NCBI GenBank assembly: GCA_028702365.1
Contig: JAQVOZ010000046.1
Location: 1 to 8,905, forward strand
Length of the DNA stretch: 8,905 nt
From: Candidatus Omnitrophota bacterium
Lineage (GTDB): Bacteria > Omnitrophota > Gorgyraeia > Duberdicusellales > 4484-171
Direction: 5' to 3'
In this document: positions 1 to 5,746 of the stretch, in pieces
How positions within the stretch are numbered: the stretch's first letter is position 1
Layout of the letters: each line of letters begins with the position of its first letter
The notes under the pieces: generated by a model
The model's input: the letters and a program-made list of their open reading frames with translations, nothing else
What the model was told of the DNA's origin: nothing
Databases searched by the model: none
Made by a program: the position numbers and the translations under genes

Positions 1-201
1 ATATTTATCACTCTGGCTATGTTTTGTAGTACCAATTTTGCACTGGCGGCAGAAAGCAATTGTTGCAAAAGCTGTGTATGCGCTAAGGGGAGCTGCTGCA
101 AAGACGGCACATGCACCTGCAAAGGCGATTGCTGCAAAGACGGCACATGCAAATGCGCAGCCGGAAAATGTGGGGAAAAATGCACCTGCAAAACTAAATA
201 A
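1..201 (+). CDS. Exported metallothionein-like cysteine-rich protein (5' partial)
   Basis: The reading frame is open from the first base of the window, so the true start probably lies upstream; the ATG at 19 falls inside a hydrophobic stretch. The visible N-terminus reads like the end of a signal peptide (IFITLAMFCSTNFALA followed by AES), with a likely cleavage after ALA. The mature part is about 48 residues with 15 cysteines, arranged as CC-K-x-x-x-C-x-C units: CCKSCVC, CCKDGTCTC, CCKDGTCKC, then KCGEKCTC. There are no aromatic residues after the signal region, as is usual for metallothioneins. The likely role is binding soft metal ions (Cu, Zn, Cd or similar) outside the cytoplasm. The metal and partners cannot be told from sequence. 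The family assignment rests on composition and Cys spacing only; a disulfide-rich exported peptide is the main alternative. Confidence 0.75.
   Translation: MFITLAMFCSTNFALAAESNCCKSCVCAKGSCCKDGTCTCKGDCCKDGTCKCAAGKCGEKCTCKTK
94..151 (+). repeat. Direct repeat, 22 bp, 36-bp period, inside the Cys-rich gene
   Basis: The 22 bases at 94-115 recur exactly at 130-151. Each copy encodes the unit CCKDGTC. The identity at DNA level, including third positions, suggests a recent tandem duplication of a 12-residue metal-binding unit. Confidence 0.85.
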
Positions 202-229
202 GAGTTTGCAGCGCTAGCTTTGAACTACA

Positions 230-260
230 CGAAAGGGGGCTTATGCCCCCTTTCGGTTTT
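230..260 (+). terminator. Intrinsic terminator after the Cys-rich gene
   Basis: CGAAAGGGGGC (230-240) pairs perfectly with GCCCCCTTTCG (245-255) around a TTAT loop, followed by GTTTT. It sits about 30 bases after the stop codon and separates the gene from the thiamin promoter. Confidence 0.88.
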
Positions 261-277
261 AATGAGGCAAAAAATTA

Positions 278-306
278 TTGACACTATCCTTTAAATTTGG
301 TTTAAT
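278..306 (+). promoter_or_regulatory. Sigma-70-type promoter of the thiamin operon
   Basis: A consensus -35 TTGACA (278-283) is followed, after a 17-base spacer, by TTTAAT (301-306) as -10. Transcription should start near 312-315, only a few bases before the GGGG of the TPP aptamer, so little sequence is left for the 5' strand of helix P1. Confidence 0.75.
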
Positions 307-310
307 GAAC

Positions 311-453
311 CTGATTTAGGGGAGGCCGTTGTAACGGCCTGAGAGTTCCCGTAAACGGGATTACCCTTTGAACCTGTTTCGCAAAACGCGAAGCCACCTT
401 AATAGTATTACAATTGAGGTGGACTGGATAATGCCAGCGTAGGGAAGGTGCAG
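311..453 (+). promoter_or_regulatory. TPP riboswitch aptamer (THI box) with enlarged P4/P5 junction
   Basis: The conserved THI-box blocks are present in order. GGGG (319-322) is the 5' side of P2. A P3 hairpin AGGCCGTT/AACGGCCT (323-340) leads into CTGAGAG (339-345). An optional P3a hairpin TCCCG-TAAA-CGGGA (347-360) is followed by ACCC (363-366) closing P2. Then come GAACCTG (370-376) and the pyrophosphate-sensor hairpin CTGG-ATAATG-CCAG (424-437), followed by CGTAGGGA (438-445). In ordinary THI boxes CCTG and CTGG are separated by about two bases; here 47 bases intervene, forming two extra hairpins. The position directly upstream of thi4-thiM-thiE fits TPP feedback control. P1 appears short or weak: CTG 311-313 with CAG 451-453 is the best I can find. 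Confidence 0.95.
377..422 (+). other. Two-hairpin insertion in the TPP aptamer J4/5 region
   Basis: TTCGC (378-382) pairs with GCGAA (388-392) around a five-base loop. CCACCTTAAT (394-403) pairs with ATTGAGGTGG (413-422), ten base pairs with one G-U, around a nine-base loop. Together they replace the usual two-base link between P4 and P5. The 5' part of the second hairpin (CACCTT, 395-400) is also complementary to AAGGTG (445-450) just past the aptamer core, so the insertion could take part in an alternative fold. Confidence 0.8.
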
Positions 454-461
454 TAATTATT

Positions 462-498
462 AATCCTTGTGTAGCTGGCACAAGGATTTTTTATTTTT
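462..498 (+). terminator. Riboswitch-controlled intrinsic terminator before thi4
   Basis: AATCCTTGTG (462-471) pairs perfectly with CACAAGGATT (479-488) around TAGCTGG, followed by a T-rich tract to 498. It lies between aptamer and first gene, as expected for an OFF switch acting by termination. The loop and the start of the 3' arm (GCTGGCA, 474-480) are exactly complementary to TGCCAGC (432-438), the 3' strand of aptamer helix P5, which gives a readable antiterminator. Confidence 0.9.
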
Positions 499-514
499 AA
501 GGCAGGAGGATGCT

Positions 515-1288
515 ATGGCGTTGGATGAGATTAAGATTTCAAAGGCTATTGTAGAGTCTTTTAACAAGAAATTAATTAATGCCCTTGATGTTGATGTGGC
601 GATAGCAGGAGCAGGCCCTGCCGGTATGGTTTGCGGTTACTATCTGGCTTGCGCCGGCAAAAAAGTTGTTCTTTTTGAAAGAAAACTTTCTGTTGGAGGA
701 GGAATGTGGGGCGGCGGAATTATGTTTAATGAAATTGTTGTGCAGGATGAGGCAAAAAGAATCCTTGATGAATTTGGTATTAAAAATAGAGCCTATGAAA
801 AAGGGTATTATCTCGCTGACTCGGTTGAGGCGGTTTCAGTCATTTGCGCGAAAGCTGTCCAGGCCGGTCTTAGAATATTTAATTTAATGAGCGTTGAGGA
901 CGTAATGGTGCGGAACAAAAAAATAACAGGCCTTGTGCTTAACTGGACCGCAGTTGAAATGGCTAATTTACATGTTGACCCTATTACAATGCGTGCTAAA
1001 TTTATAGTTGATGCTACGGGGCATCCGGCAGAGGTAGCCAGGATAGTTGAAAGAAAATCGGGCATAAAGCTTAATACCAAAACCGGGAAAACCATGGGGG
1101 AAGAGTCTATGTGGGCGGAGGTTGGCGAGAACACCATTGTAAAAAATTCAAAAGAAATTTGTCCCGGCTTATACGCGTGCGGTATGTGCGCAAATGCTGT
1201 GTTCGGCGGGCCGCGCATGGGCCCTGTTTTCGGCGGAATGCTTTTGGCCGGTGAAAAAGTTGCCGGGGATTTAATTAAGAAGCTTTAA
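515..1288 (+). CDS. thi4: Thi4-family thiazole synthase (sulfide-dependent, His type)
   Basis: A 257-residue FAD/NAD-fold protein of the Thi4 (Thi1) family, which builds the adenylated carboxythiazole precursor of thiamin from NAD and glycine. The dinucleotide-binding motif AGAGPAG is at 31-37, followed by the acidic end of strand 2 (FER, 54-56), the family's GGGMWGGGIMFN stretch (61-72), NWTAVE near 143-148, DATGH (166-170) and a C-terminal GPRMGPVFGGML (232-243). Residue 153 (LHVDP) is His. Yeast Thi4 has a sacrificial Cys here; archaeal catalytic enzymes have His and use free sulfide. I therefore infer a multi-turnover, sulfide-using enzyme. ATG 515 follows AGGAGG (504-509) with good spacing; the longer frame from 467 starts within the terminator hairpin and is unlikely. 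It is first in the operon, directly behind the TPP riboswitch. Confidence 0.93.
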   Translation: MALDEIKISKAIVESFNKKLINALDVDVAIAGAGPAGMVCGYYLACAGKKVVLFERKLSVGGGMWGGGIMFNEIVVQDEAKRILDEFGIKNRAYEKGYYLADSVEAVSVICAKAVQAGLRIFNLMSVEDVMVRNKKITGLVLNWTAVEMANLHVDPITMRAKFIVDATGHPAEVARIVERKSGIKLNTKTGKTMGEESMWAEVGENTIVKNSKEICPGLYACGMCANAVFGGPRMGPVFGGMLLAGEKVAGDLIKKL

Positions 1289-1318
1289 ACGAAAAATCCA
1301 GGCATCAAGGAGGCCATA

Positions 1319-2122
1319 ATGGTTAAAACGAAAATTGACGCGTATGGTTTATTGAAAAAAATCAGGGAAGAAAAGCCGATTGTGCATCATTTGACCAATT
1401 GGGTTACTATCTACGATTGCGCAAATATCGTAAAAACCTTGGGTGCCTCTCCTGTTATGGCGCACGCAAGGGAAGAAGTTGTTGAAATGGCCGCAATTTC
1501 TTCAAGCCTTGTTCTAAATATAGGGACTCTTACACCTGATTTTGTGGAGGCAATGAAAATTGCGGCAAAGAGTGCAAATAAAAAAGGTATTCCTGTTATT
1601 CTTGATGTTTGCGGGGTTGGGGCAACACGTTTACGCGATGACAAATCTTTGGAGCTGCTCAACGAAGTGAAAATAGATATTGTTAAAGGAAATATTTCGG
1701 AGATTGCCAGGGCCTCAGGCGAAAACATAAGGACAAGAGGAGTTGATTCAGCTGAAGTTGAGCAGGATATGTTTACTGTTGCCGGCTGGCTCACAAAGAG
1801 GTTTAACGCCGTAGTTGTTGTAACAGGTAAGCACGACATCGTAAGAAACGCGGCAAAAAGCTATGTTGTTAAAAACGGGCACCCAATGATGACGCATGTT
1901 GTTGGAACTGGTTGTATGGCAGCTTCCGTCATAGGCACATTTGCCGCTGTCACAAAAGATTTGGCATATGCCGCTGCTTCGGCGCTTGTTTGTTTTGAAA
2001 TCGCCGCTGAGCTTGCCGCAAAAAAAGCAAAAGGCCCTGCCTCATTCAAAGAGGCTATGTTTGACTGCCTTTTTAAGCTGGATGAAAAAACAATAAACAA
2101 AATGCAGAAAGTGACAGTATGA
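1319..2122 (+). CDS. thiM: Hydroxyethylthiazole kinase ThiM
   Basis: A 267-residue protein of full family length. It phosphorylates the thiazole alcohol (4-methyl-5-hydroxyethylthiazole) with ATP, giving the thiazole phosphate that ThiE uses. Visible motifs are VHHLTNWVT (22-30) and ASPVMAHA (43-50, substrate pocket region), NIGTL (67-71), LDVCGVGAT (95-103), and IVKGNISEI (121-129) with the usual Asn-x-x-Glu. VVTGKHD (167-173) and the anion-hole motif VVGTGCMAAS (194-203) with Cys199 follow. A strong Shine-Dalgarno AAGGAGG (1307-1313) precedes ATG 1319, 30 bases after thi4. The stop overlaps the thiE start (ATGA), so translation of the two is probably coupled. Its presence beside a biosynthetic Thi4 suggests it captures dephosphorylated or imported thiazole alcohol. 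Confidence 0.95.
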   Translation: MVKTKIDAYGLLKKIREEKPIVHHLTNWVTIYDCANIVKTLGASPVMAHAREEVVEMAAISSSLVLNIGTLTPDFVEAMKIAAKSANKKGIPVILDVCGVGATRLRDDKSLELLNEVKIDIVKGNISEIARASGENIRTRGVDSAEVEQDMFTVAGWLTKRFNAVVVVTGKHDIVRNAAKSYVVKNGHPMMTHVVGTGCMAASVIGTFAAVTKDLAYAAASALVCFEIAAELAAKKAKGPASFKEAMFDCLFKLDEKTINKMQKVTV

Positions 2123-2718
2123 AAGGATACTATTTTATAACAGATAAGAATTTAAGCAGGCTGGGTAATTTAAGCGATGTAAGAAATGCCGTAAAGGCAG
2201 GCGTTAAAATTGTGCAATACCGAGAAAAAAATGCAGACGCTAAGGAAATGTATGCCGAGGCTATTAAGCTAAGGAAGATATGCAAAAACATAATTTTTTT
2301 GATAAATGACAGAGTTGATATTGCTCTTGCGGTTGGCGCAAGCGGCGTCCATTTAGGGCAATCTGATATGCCGTATAAGGTTGCCAGAAAATTACTCGGA
2401 AAAAATAAGATTATAGGTATCACCGTGCATAATGTAGAGCAGGCTGTGCTGGCGCAGAAAGCAGGAGCTGATTATGTCGGCGTTTCTCCTGTGTTTGAAA
2501 CCAGGACCAAACCTGACGCGAAAAATCCGGTTGGTATTGAGTTGATAAGAAAGATAAAACAGCGCGTTAGTCTGCCGGTAGTTGCTATCGGAGGAATTAA
2601 TCTTTCAAATGCCAAAGAGGTAATTTCTGCAGGCGCCAATTGCGTATGCGCGGTTTCCGCCGTAATCGCCAAAAAAAATGTTAAATCTGAAATAAACAAG
2701 TTCCGGAAATTATTCTGA
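2119..2718 (+). CDS. thiE: Thiamin-phosphate synthase ThiE
   Basis: A 199-residue TIM-barrel enzyme of usual family length. It joins hydroxymethylpyrimidine diphosphate to thiazole phosphate, making thiamin monophosphate. Signature segments are YYFITD (4-9), VQYREKN (32-38), INDRVDIAL (62-70), GVHLGQSDM (76-84), DYVGVSPVFETRTK (118-131) and VVAIGGIN (154-161). These contain the pyrophosphate-binding Arg/Lys and Mg-binding Asp residues. The segment GITVHN (100-105) stands where most ThiE proteins have G-[VI]-S-T/C-H. The start overlaps the thiM stop by four bases and lacks a clear Shine-Dalgarno of its own, so coupled translation is likely. It is the last gene of the riboswitch operon. Only a weak, low-confidence hairpin follows, so I cannot identify a terminator after it. 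Confidence 0.95.
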   Translation: MKGYYFITDKNLSRLGNLSDVRNAVKAGVKIVQYREKNADAKEMYAEAIKLRKICKNIIFLINDRVDIALAVGASGVHLGQSDMPYKVARKLLGKNKIIGITVHNVEQAVLAQKAGADYVGVSPVFETRTKPDAKNPVGIELIRKIKQRVSLPVVAIGGINLSNAKEVISAGANCVCAVSAVIAKKNVKSEINKFRKLF

Positions 2719-2753
2719 CCGCGCCTGCTAGTTAGGCTGCAATAATTTTCTCC

Positions 2754-2789
2754 TTTTAAATAAAACTTAATTACGGTAAAATATAAAAT
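2754..2789 (+). promoter_or_regulatory. Probable promoter with leaderless start for the Ca2+ ATPase
   Basis: TAAAAT (2777-2782) resembles a -10 element and ends seven bases before the ATG at 2790, which would place the transcript start at or within a base of the initiation codon. The -35 region (TTTTAA, 2754-2759) is poor. No Shine-Dalgarno is present between thiE and this ATG. Confidence 0.4.
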
Positions 2790-5504
2790 ATGCGAGACAA
2801 GCCAAATTTTTATAATTTATCCATTCAGGAAGCTTGCGATGTTCTTGGCACTAGCGTTGATTCCGGGCTTACTTTTGAGAAGGCTCAAGAACTTCTGCTT
2901 GAATTTGGCCCAAATCAGCTTGAAGAGAAGAAGAAAATATCTCCCTGGGAAATTTTCTTTGAGCAGTTCAAGGATTTCATAATATTAATTTTGATAGGCG
3001 CTGCAATCGTATCGGGATTTTTAGGCGAATGGATAGATGCTGCTGCGATAATCGCAATTGTTATATTGAACGCTATCCTGGGTTTTATTCAGGAATACCG
3101 CGCAGAAAAGTCACTTGCCGCTTTAAAAAAATTATCTTCCCCAACTTCTAAGATTATTCGAAACGGAGAACACCAAATTATTTCTTCTTCTCATCTTGTG
3201 TCAGGAGACTTAATTGAACTTGAGGCAGGGGACAATGTTCCTGCTGATTCAAGAGTTGTTTGGCACACTTCAAACTTTAGCGTAGCAGAGGCAAGCCTTA
3301 CAGGCGAATCAACTCCGGTTGCAAAAACGCTGCACGCTTTGAAGGAAAAAGAAATACCTTTGGCTGACAGGGCAAATATGATTTATATGGGGACGTCAGT
3401 TACTTCAGGAAAAGCCAGGGCATTAATTACCGAAACAGGCATGCGCACGGAGCTCGGTAAAATTGCAACTATGGTGCAAGCCATAGAACAGGAAACCACG
3501 CCTTTACAAAAAAAACTTGAAACGTTCGGAAAATGGATAGTTTATCTTTGTTTCGCCCTGGTTGCGCTTGTGTTTATACTGGGTATTTTGCGGGGCGGAA
3601 AAATTCTGGATATGTTTTTAACCGCGGTAAGCCTTGCTGTTGCGGCGATTCCGGAAGGGCTTCCCGCTGTAGTAACGATTGCTTTAGCTCTGGGCGTGCA
3701 AAGGATGGTAAAGCGCCACGCGCTTATCAGAAAGTTACCATCAGTTGAAACGCTTGGCTGTGCTACTGTCATCTGTTCGGATAAAACCGGAACTTTAACA
3801 AAGAATGAAATGACGGCGCAGGCAGTATTTGTAACCGGCGCAGTTTTTAAGGTAACTGGCATAGGATATGAACCAAGCGGGCAGTTCCTGTTAGGCGGAG
3901 AAGAAATAAATCCTTCCCAATACCCTGGTTTGATAAAAGTTTTAACATTTGGCATATTGTGTAATGGGGCTACATTGGCAAAAAATAACGGCGGCTATAA
4001 AATAATCGGAGACCCTACAGAAGGAGCTTTGTTAACCTGTGCTGCTAAAGCCGGAATATTAAAAGAAGACAAAGAAAAAGAATTTAAGTTTTTGGATGAA
4101 ATACCTTTTGATTCCGAGAGAAAGAAAATGACTATTATTCGAAATTCCAATAGCGGTAAGATGTTTGCTTTTGTGAAGGGCGCACCGGATATATTACTCA
4201 ATAATTGTACGGCCATTGAAGAAGATTCAAGCACAAGAACCTTGTCCGGCGAAGACAGGAAAAAGATATTAAATGTAAATAATGATTTGGCAAATTCTGC
4301 AATGCGGGTGCTTGCGGTGGCTTACAGAGAGGTTGCCCAGACTGAGAAAATCGAAGCAGATACAATAGAAAAGGATCTTGTTTTCGGAGGCTTGATTGCT
4401 ATGATTGACCCTCCGCGTGAGGAAGTAAGGCGCGCAATGGAAGAATGTAAAACTGCCGGCATAAAAACAGTTATGATTACCGGCGACCATAAAAATACTG
4501 CTGTGGCAATAGCGAAAGACCTGGGTTTTTTTAAGGAAGGCTCCATAGCTTTGACCGGTGAAGAGCTTGATAGGTTAAGCGAGGACGCCTTTAGGAGTGA
4601 AATAGAAAAAATACCGGTTTTTGCCCGGGTCTCCCCGGAGAACAAATTAAGAATTGTCCGTGCGTGGCGCGCACGTCACGAAGTTGTTGCTATGACCGGA
4701 GATGGCGTAAACGACGCCCCTGCGGTAAAAGAAGCTGACATAGGAGTTGCTATGGGAATCACCGGTACCGACGTTACAAAAGAAGTCTCTGATATGGTAA
4801 TTACCGATGATAATTTTGCCTCCATTGTCGCTGCCGTAGAGGAAGGCAGGGGTATTTATGAAAATATAAAGAAATTTATCCATTACCTTCTTTCCTGTAA
4901 CGCGGGAGAAATTCTCGTTATGTTTGTCGCCTCGCTCGTAGGCTGGCCTGTGCCGCTTTTACCTATACATATACTTTGGGTAAACCTCGTAACTGACGGG
5001 CTTCCTGCACTGGCTCTTGGGATTGACCCTGTTGACCCTAATATAATGCAAAAGCCGCCCCGGCCCACTAATGAGCCGGTAGTTACAAAACAAAGAGCAT
5101 TTCTTATGCTTACCCAGGGTGCTTTTATTGCTTTTTGCAGTTTGCTTGCTTTTATACTTGTATTATTTGTTGAAAAAGAAGGAATTGAGCGTGCGAGAAC
5201 TGCTGCGTTTATAGTTCTTGCCTGCAGTCAGTTATTCCATTCGTTTAATTGCCGAAATATGACGGAATCGCTTTTTAAAATAGGCGTGTTTACGAATAAA
5301 AAACTTATCCTGGCAAATTTTGTATCGTTTTTTTTACTGATGGCGGTTGTCTATGTTCCATTTCTTCAAAGAGTATTTAAGACAGAACCTCTCGGCAGCT
5401 TTGATTGGTTTTTGGTTATAGTTATTTCATCCTTTCCTTTATGGGCGATGGAAATTGTAAAAGTGATTAACCGAAAAAGGTCAAATGAGGCAGCAAATTT
5501 TTAA
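2790..5504 (+). CDS. P-type (P2A-like) calcium-transporting ATPase
   Basis: A 904-residue cation pump of the SERCA/PMR1 type, full length. The order is a cation-ATPase N-terminal domain (about 5-50), M1-M2 (about 60-100), an actuator domain with TGES (171-174), and M3-M4 with VAAIPEGLP (284-292). The phosphorylation motif CSDKTGT has Asp331. The nucleotide domain holds KGAPD (463-467), and the hinge region holds TGDGVND (636-642). Six further membrane segments follow. The residues that form Ca site II in SERCA are present: Glu289 in M4, Asn704 and Glu707 in M5 (YLLSCNAGE), Asn732, Thr735 and Asp736 in M6 (WVNLVTDGLP). In M8 (ACSQLFHSFNCRN) I see no counterpart of SERCA Glu908, so a single Ca2+ per cycle is inferred, as in PMR1-like pumps. 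It probably exports Ca2+ (possibly Mn2+). No Shine-Dalgarno precedes the start. Confidence 0.93.
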   Translation: MRDKPNFYNLSIQEACDVLGTSVDSGLTFEKAQELLLEFGPNQLEEKKKISPWEIFFEQFKDFIILILIGAAIVSGFLGEWIDAAAIIAIVILNAILGFIQEYRAEKSLAALKKLSSPTSKIIRNGEHQIISSSHLVSGDLIELEAGDNVPADSRVVWHTSNFSVAEASLTGESTPVAKTLHALKEKEIPLADRANMIYMGTSVTSGKARALITETGMRTELGKIATMVQAIEQETTPLQKKLETFGKWIVYLCFALVALVFILGILRGGKILDMFLTAVSLAVAAIPEGLPAVVTIALALGVQRMVKRHALIRKLPSVETLGCATVICSDKTGTLTKNEMTAQAVFVTGAVFKVTGIGYEPSGQFLLGGEEINPSQYPGLIKVLTFGILCNGATLAKNNGGYKIIGDPTEGALLTCAAKAGILKEDKEKEFKFLDEIPFDSERKKMTIIRNSNSGKMFAFVKGAPDILLNNCTAIEEDSSTRTLSGEDRKKILNVNNDLANSAMRVLAVAYREVAQTEKIEADTIEKDLVFGGLIAMIDPPREEVRRAMEECKTAGIKTVMITGDHKNTAVAIAKDLGFFKEGSIALTGEELDRLSEDAFRSEIEKIPVFARVSPENKLRIVRAWRARHEVVAMTGDGVNDAPAVKEADIGVAMGITGTDVTKEVSDMVITDDNFASIVAAVEEGRGIYENIKKFIHYLLSCNAGEILVMFVASLVGWPVPLLPIHILWVNLVTDGLPALALGIDPVDPNIMQKPPRPTNEPVVTKQRAFLMLTQGAFIAFCSLLAFILVLFVEKEGIERARTAAFIVLACSQLFHSFNCRNMTESLFKIGVFTNKKLILANFVSFFLLMAVVYVPFLQRVFKTEPLGSFDWFLVIVISSFPLWAMEIVKVINRKRSNEAANF

Positions 5505-5543
5505 GCCGTAGCGAAGCGAAAATTTGCGTAGCCGAATTTGACC
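5479..5543. repeat. Nested palindrome spanning the ATPase stop codon
   Basis: GGTCAAAT (5479-5486) pairs with ATTTGACC (5536-5543), GGC (5489-5491) with GCC (5531-5533), and GCAAATTTT (5493-5501) with AAAATTTGC (5519-5527), leaving a 17-base loop that contains CGTAGCGAAGCG. The left half encodes the last eight residues of the ATPase, so the element, if inserted, has become part of its C-terminus. It could also act as a processing or weak termination structure, but no T-run follows. Confidence 0.75.
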
Positions 5544-5652
5544 CAGCACTTATTTTTGAAAGTATGTTCGAAAAAAATAAAAGAGTTTTTAGGTATAATT
5601 CTTTGTCGTATAAATATAATGTTGTTACAAAAATAAGTGCTGGGTTCAATTC
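5534..5652. repeat. 119-bp element with 25-bp inverted ends (MITE-like)
   Basis: Bases 5534-5558 and 5628-5652 are inverted copies matching at 23 of 25 positions; the inner 17 (CCCAGCACTTATTTTTG) match perfectly. The 69-base centre is very AT-rich, has no gene, and includes two TATAAT sequences (5594-5599 and 5615-5620) that could serve as outward -10 elements for the downstream gene group. No clear target-site duplication is visible. The left arm overlaps the preceding palindrome. Confidence 0.7.
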
Positions 5653-5669
5653 TCAGCCGGCTTACGTCT

Positions 5670-5718
5670 ACGATTTACATTCACACGCCTGTTTCGCAGG
5701 CAGGTTGCCGTAAATCGT
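5670..5718. repeat. Nested hairpin just upstream of the YHS gene
   Basis: ACGATTTAC (5670-5678) pairs with GTAAATCGT (5710-5718), enclosing a second hairpin GCCTG-TTTCG-CAGGC (5687-5701). It ends 12 bases before the Shine-Dalgarno of the next gene, so in the mRNA leader it could affect stability or translation. There is no T-run, so it is not an ordinary terminator. Confidence 0.7.
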
Positions 5719-5746
5719 CTGCTCATTGAAAAGGGAGATTTTTAAA

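Noticed and set aside
467..514. Longer Thi4 frame beginning at ATG 467
   Set aside because: Those 16 codons lie on the riboswitch terminator hairpin and its T-run, have no Shine-Dalgarno and do not resemble the family; ATG 515 has AGGAGG at the right distance.
808..1218. Long minus-strand frames opposite thi4, thiM, thiE and the ATPase
   Set aside because: They are antisense shadows of well-supported genes, without Shine-Dalgarno sites or recognisable domains.
2719..2760. Possible terminator after thiE (GCCT...AGGC)
   Set aside because: Only four base pairs with a seven-base loop and no proper T-run.
5620..5660. tRNA T-arm-like sequence (CTGGG-TTCAATT-CTCAG)
   Set aside because: The stem and loop fit a T-arm, but no D-arm, anticodon arm or matching acceptor strand lies upstream, and the sequence is accounted for as the right arm of the 119-bp inverted-end element. 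A tRNA 3' remnant at an old integration site cannot be fully excluded.
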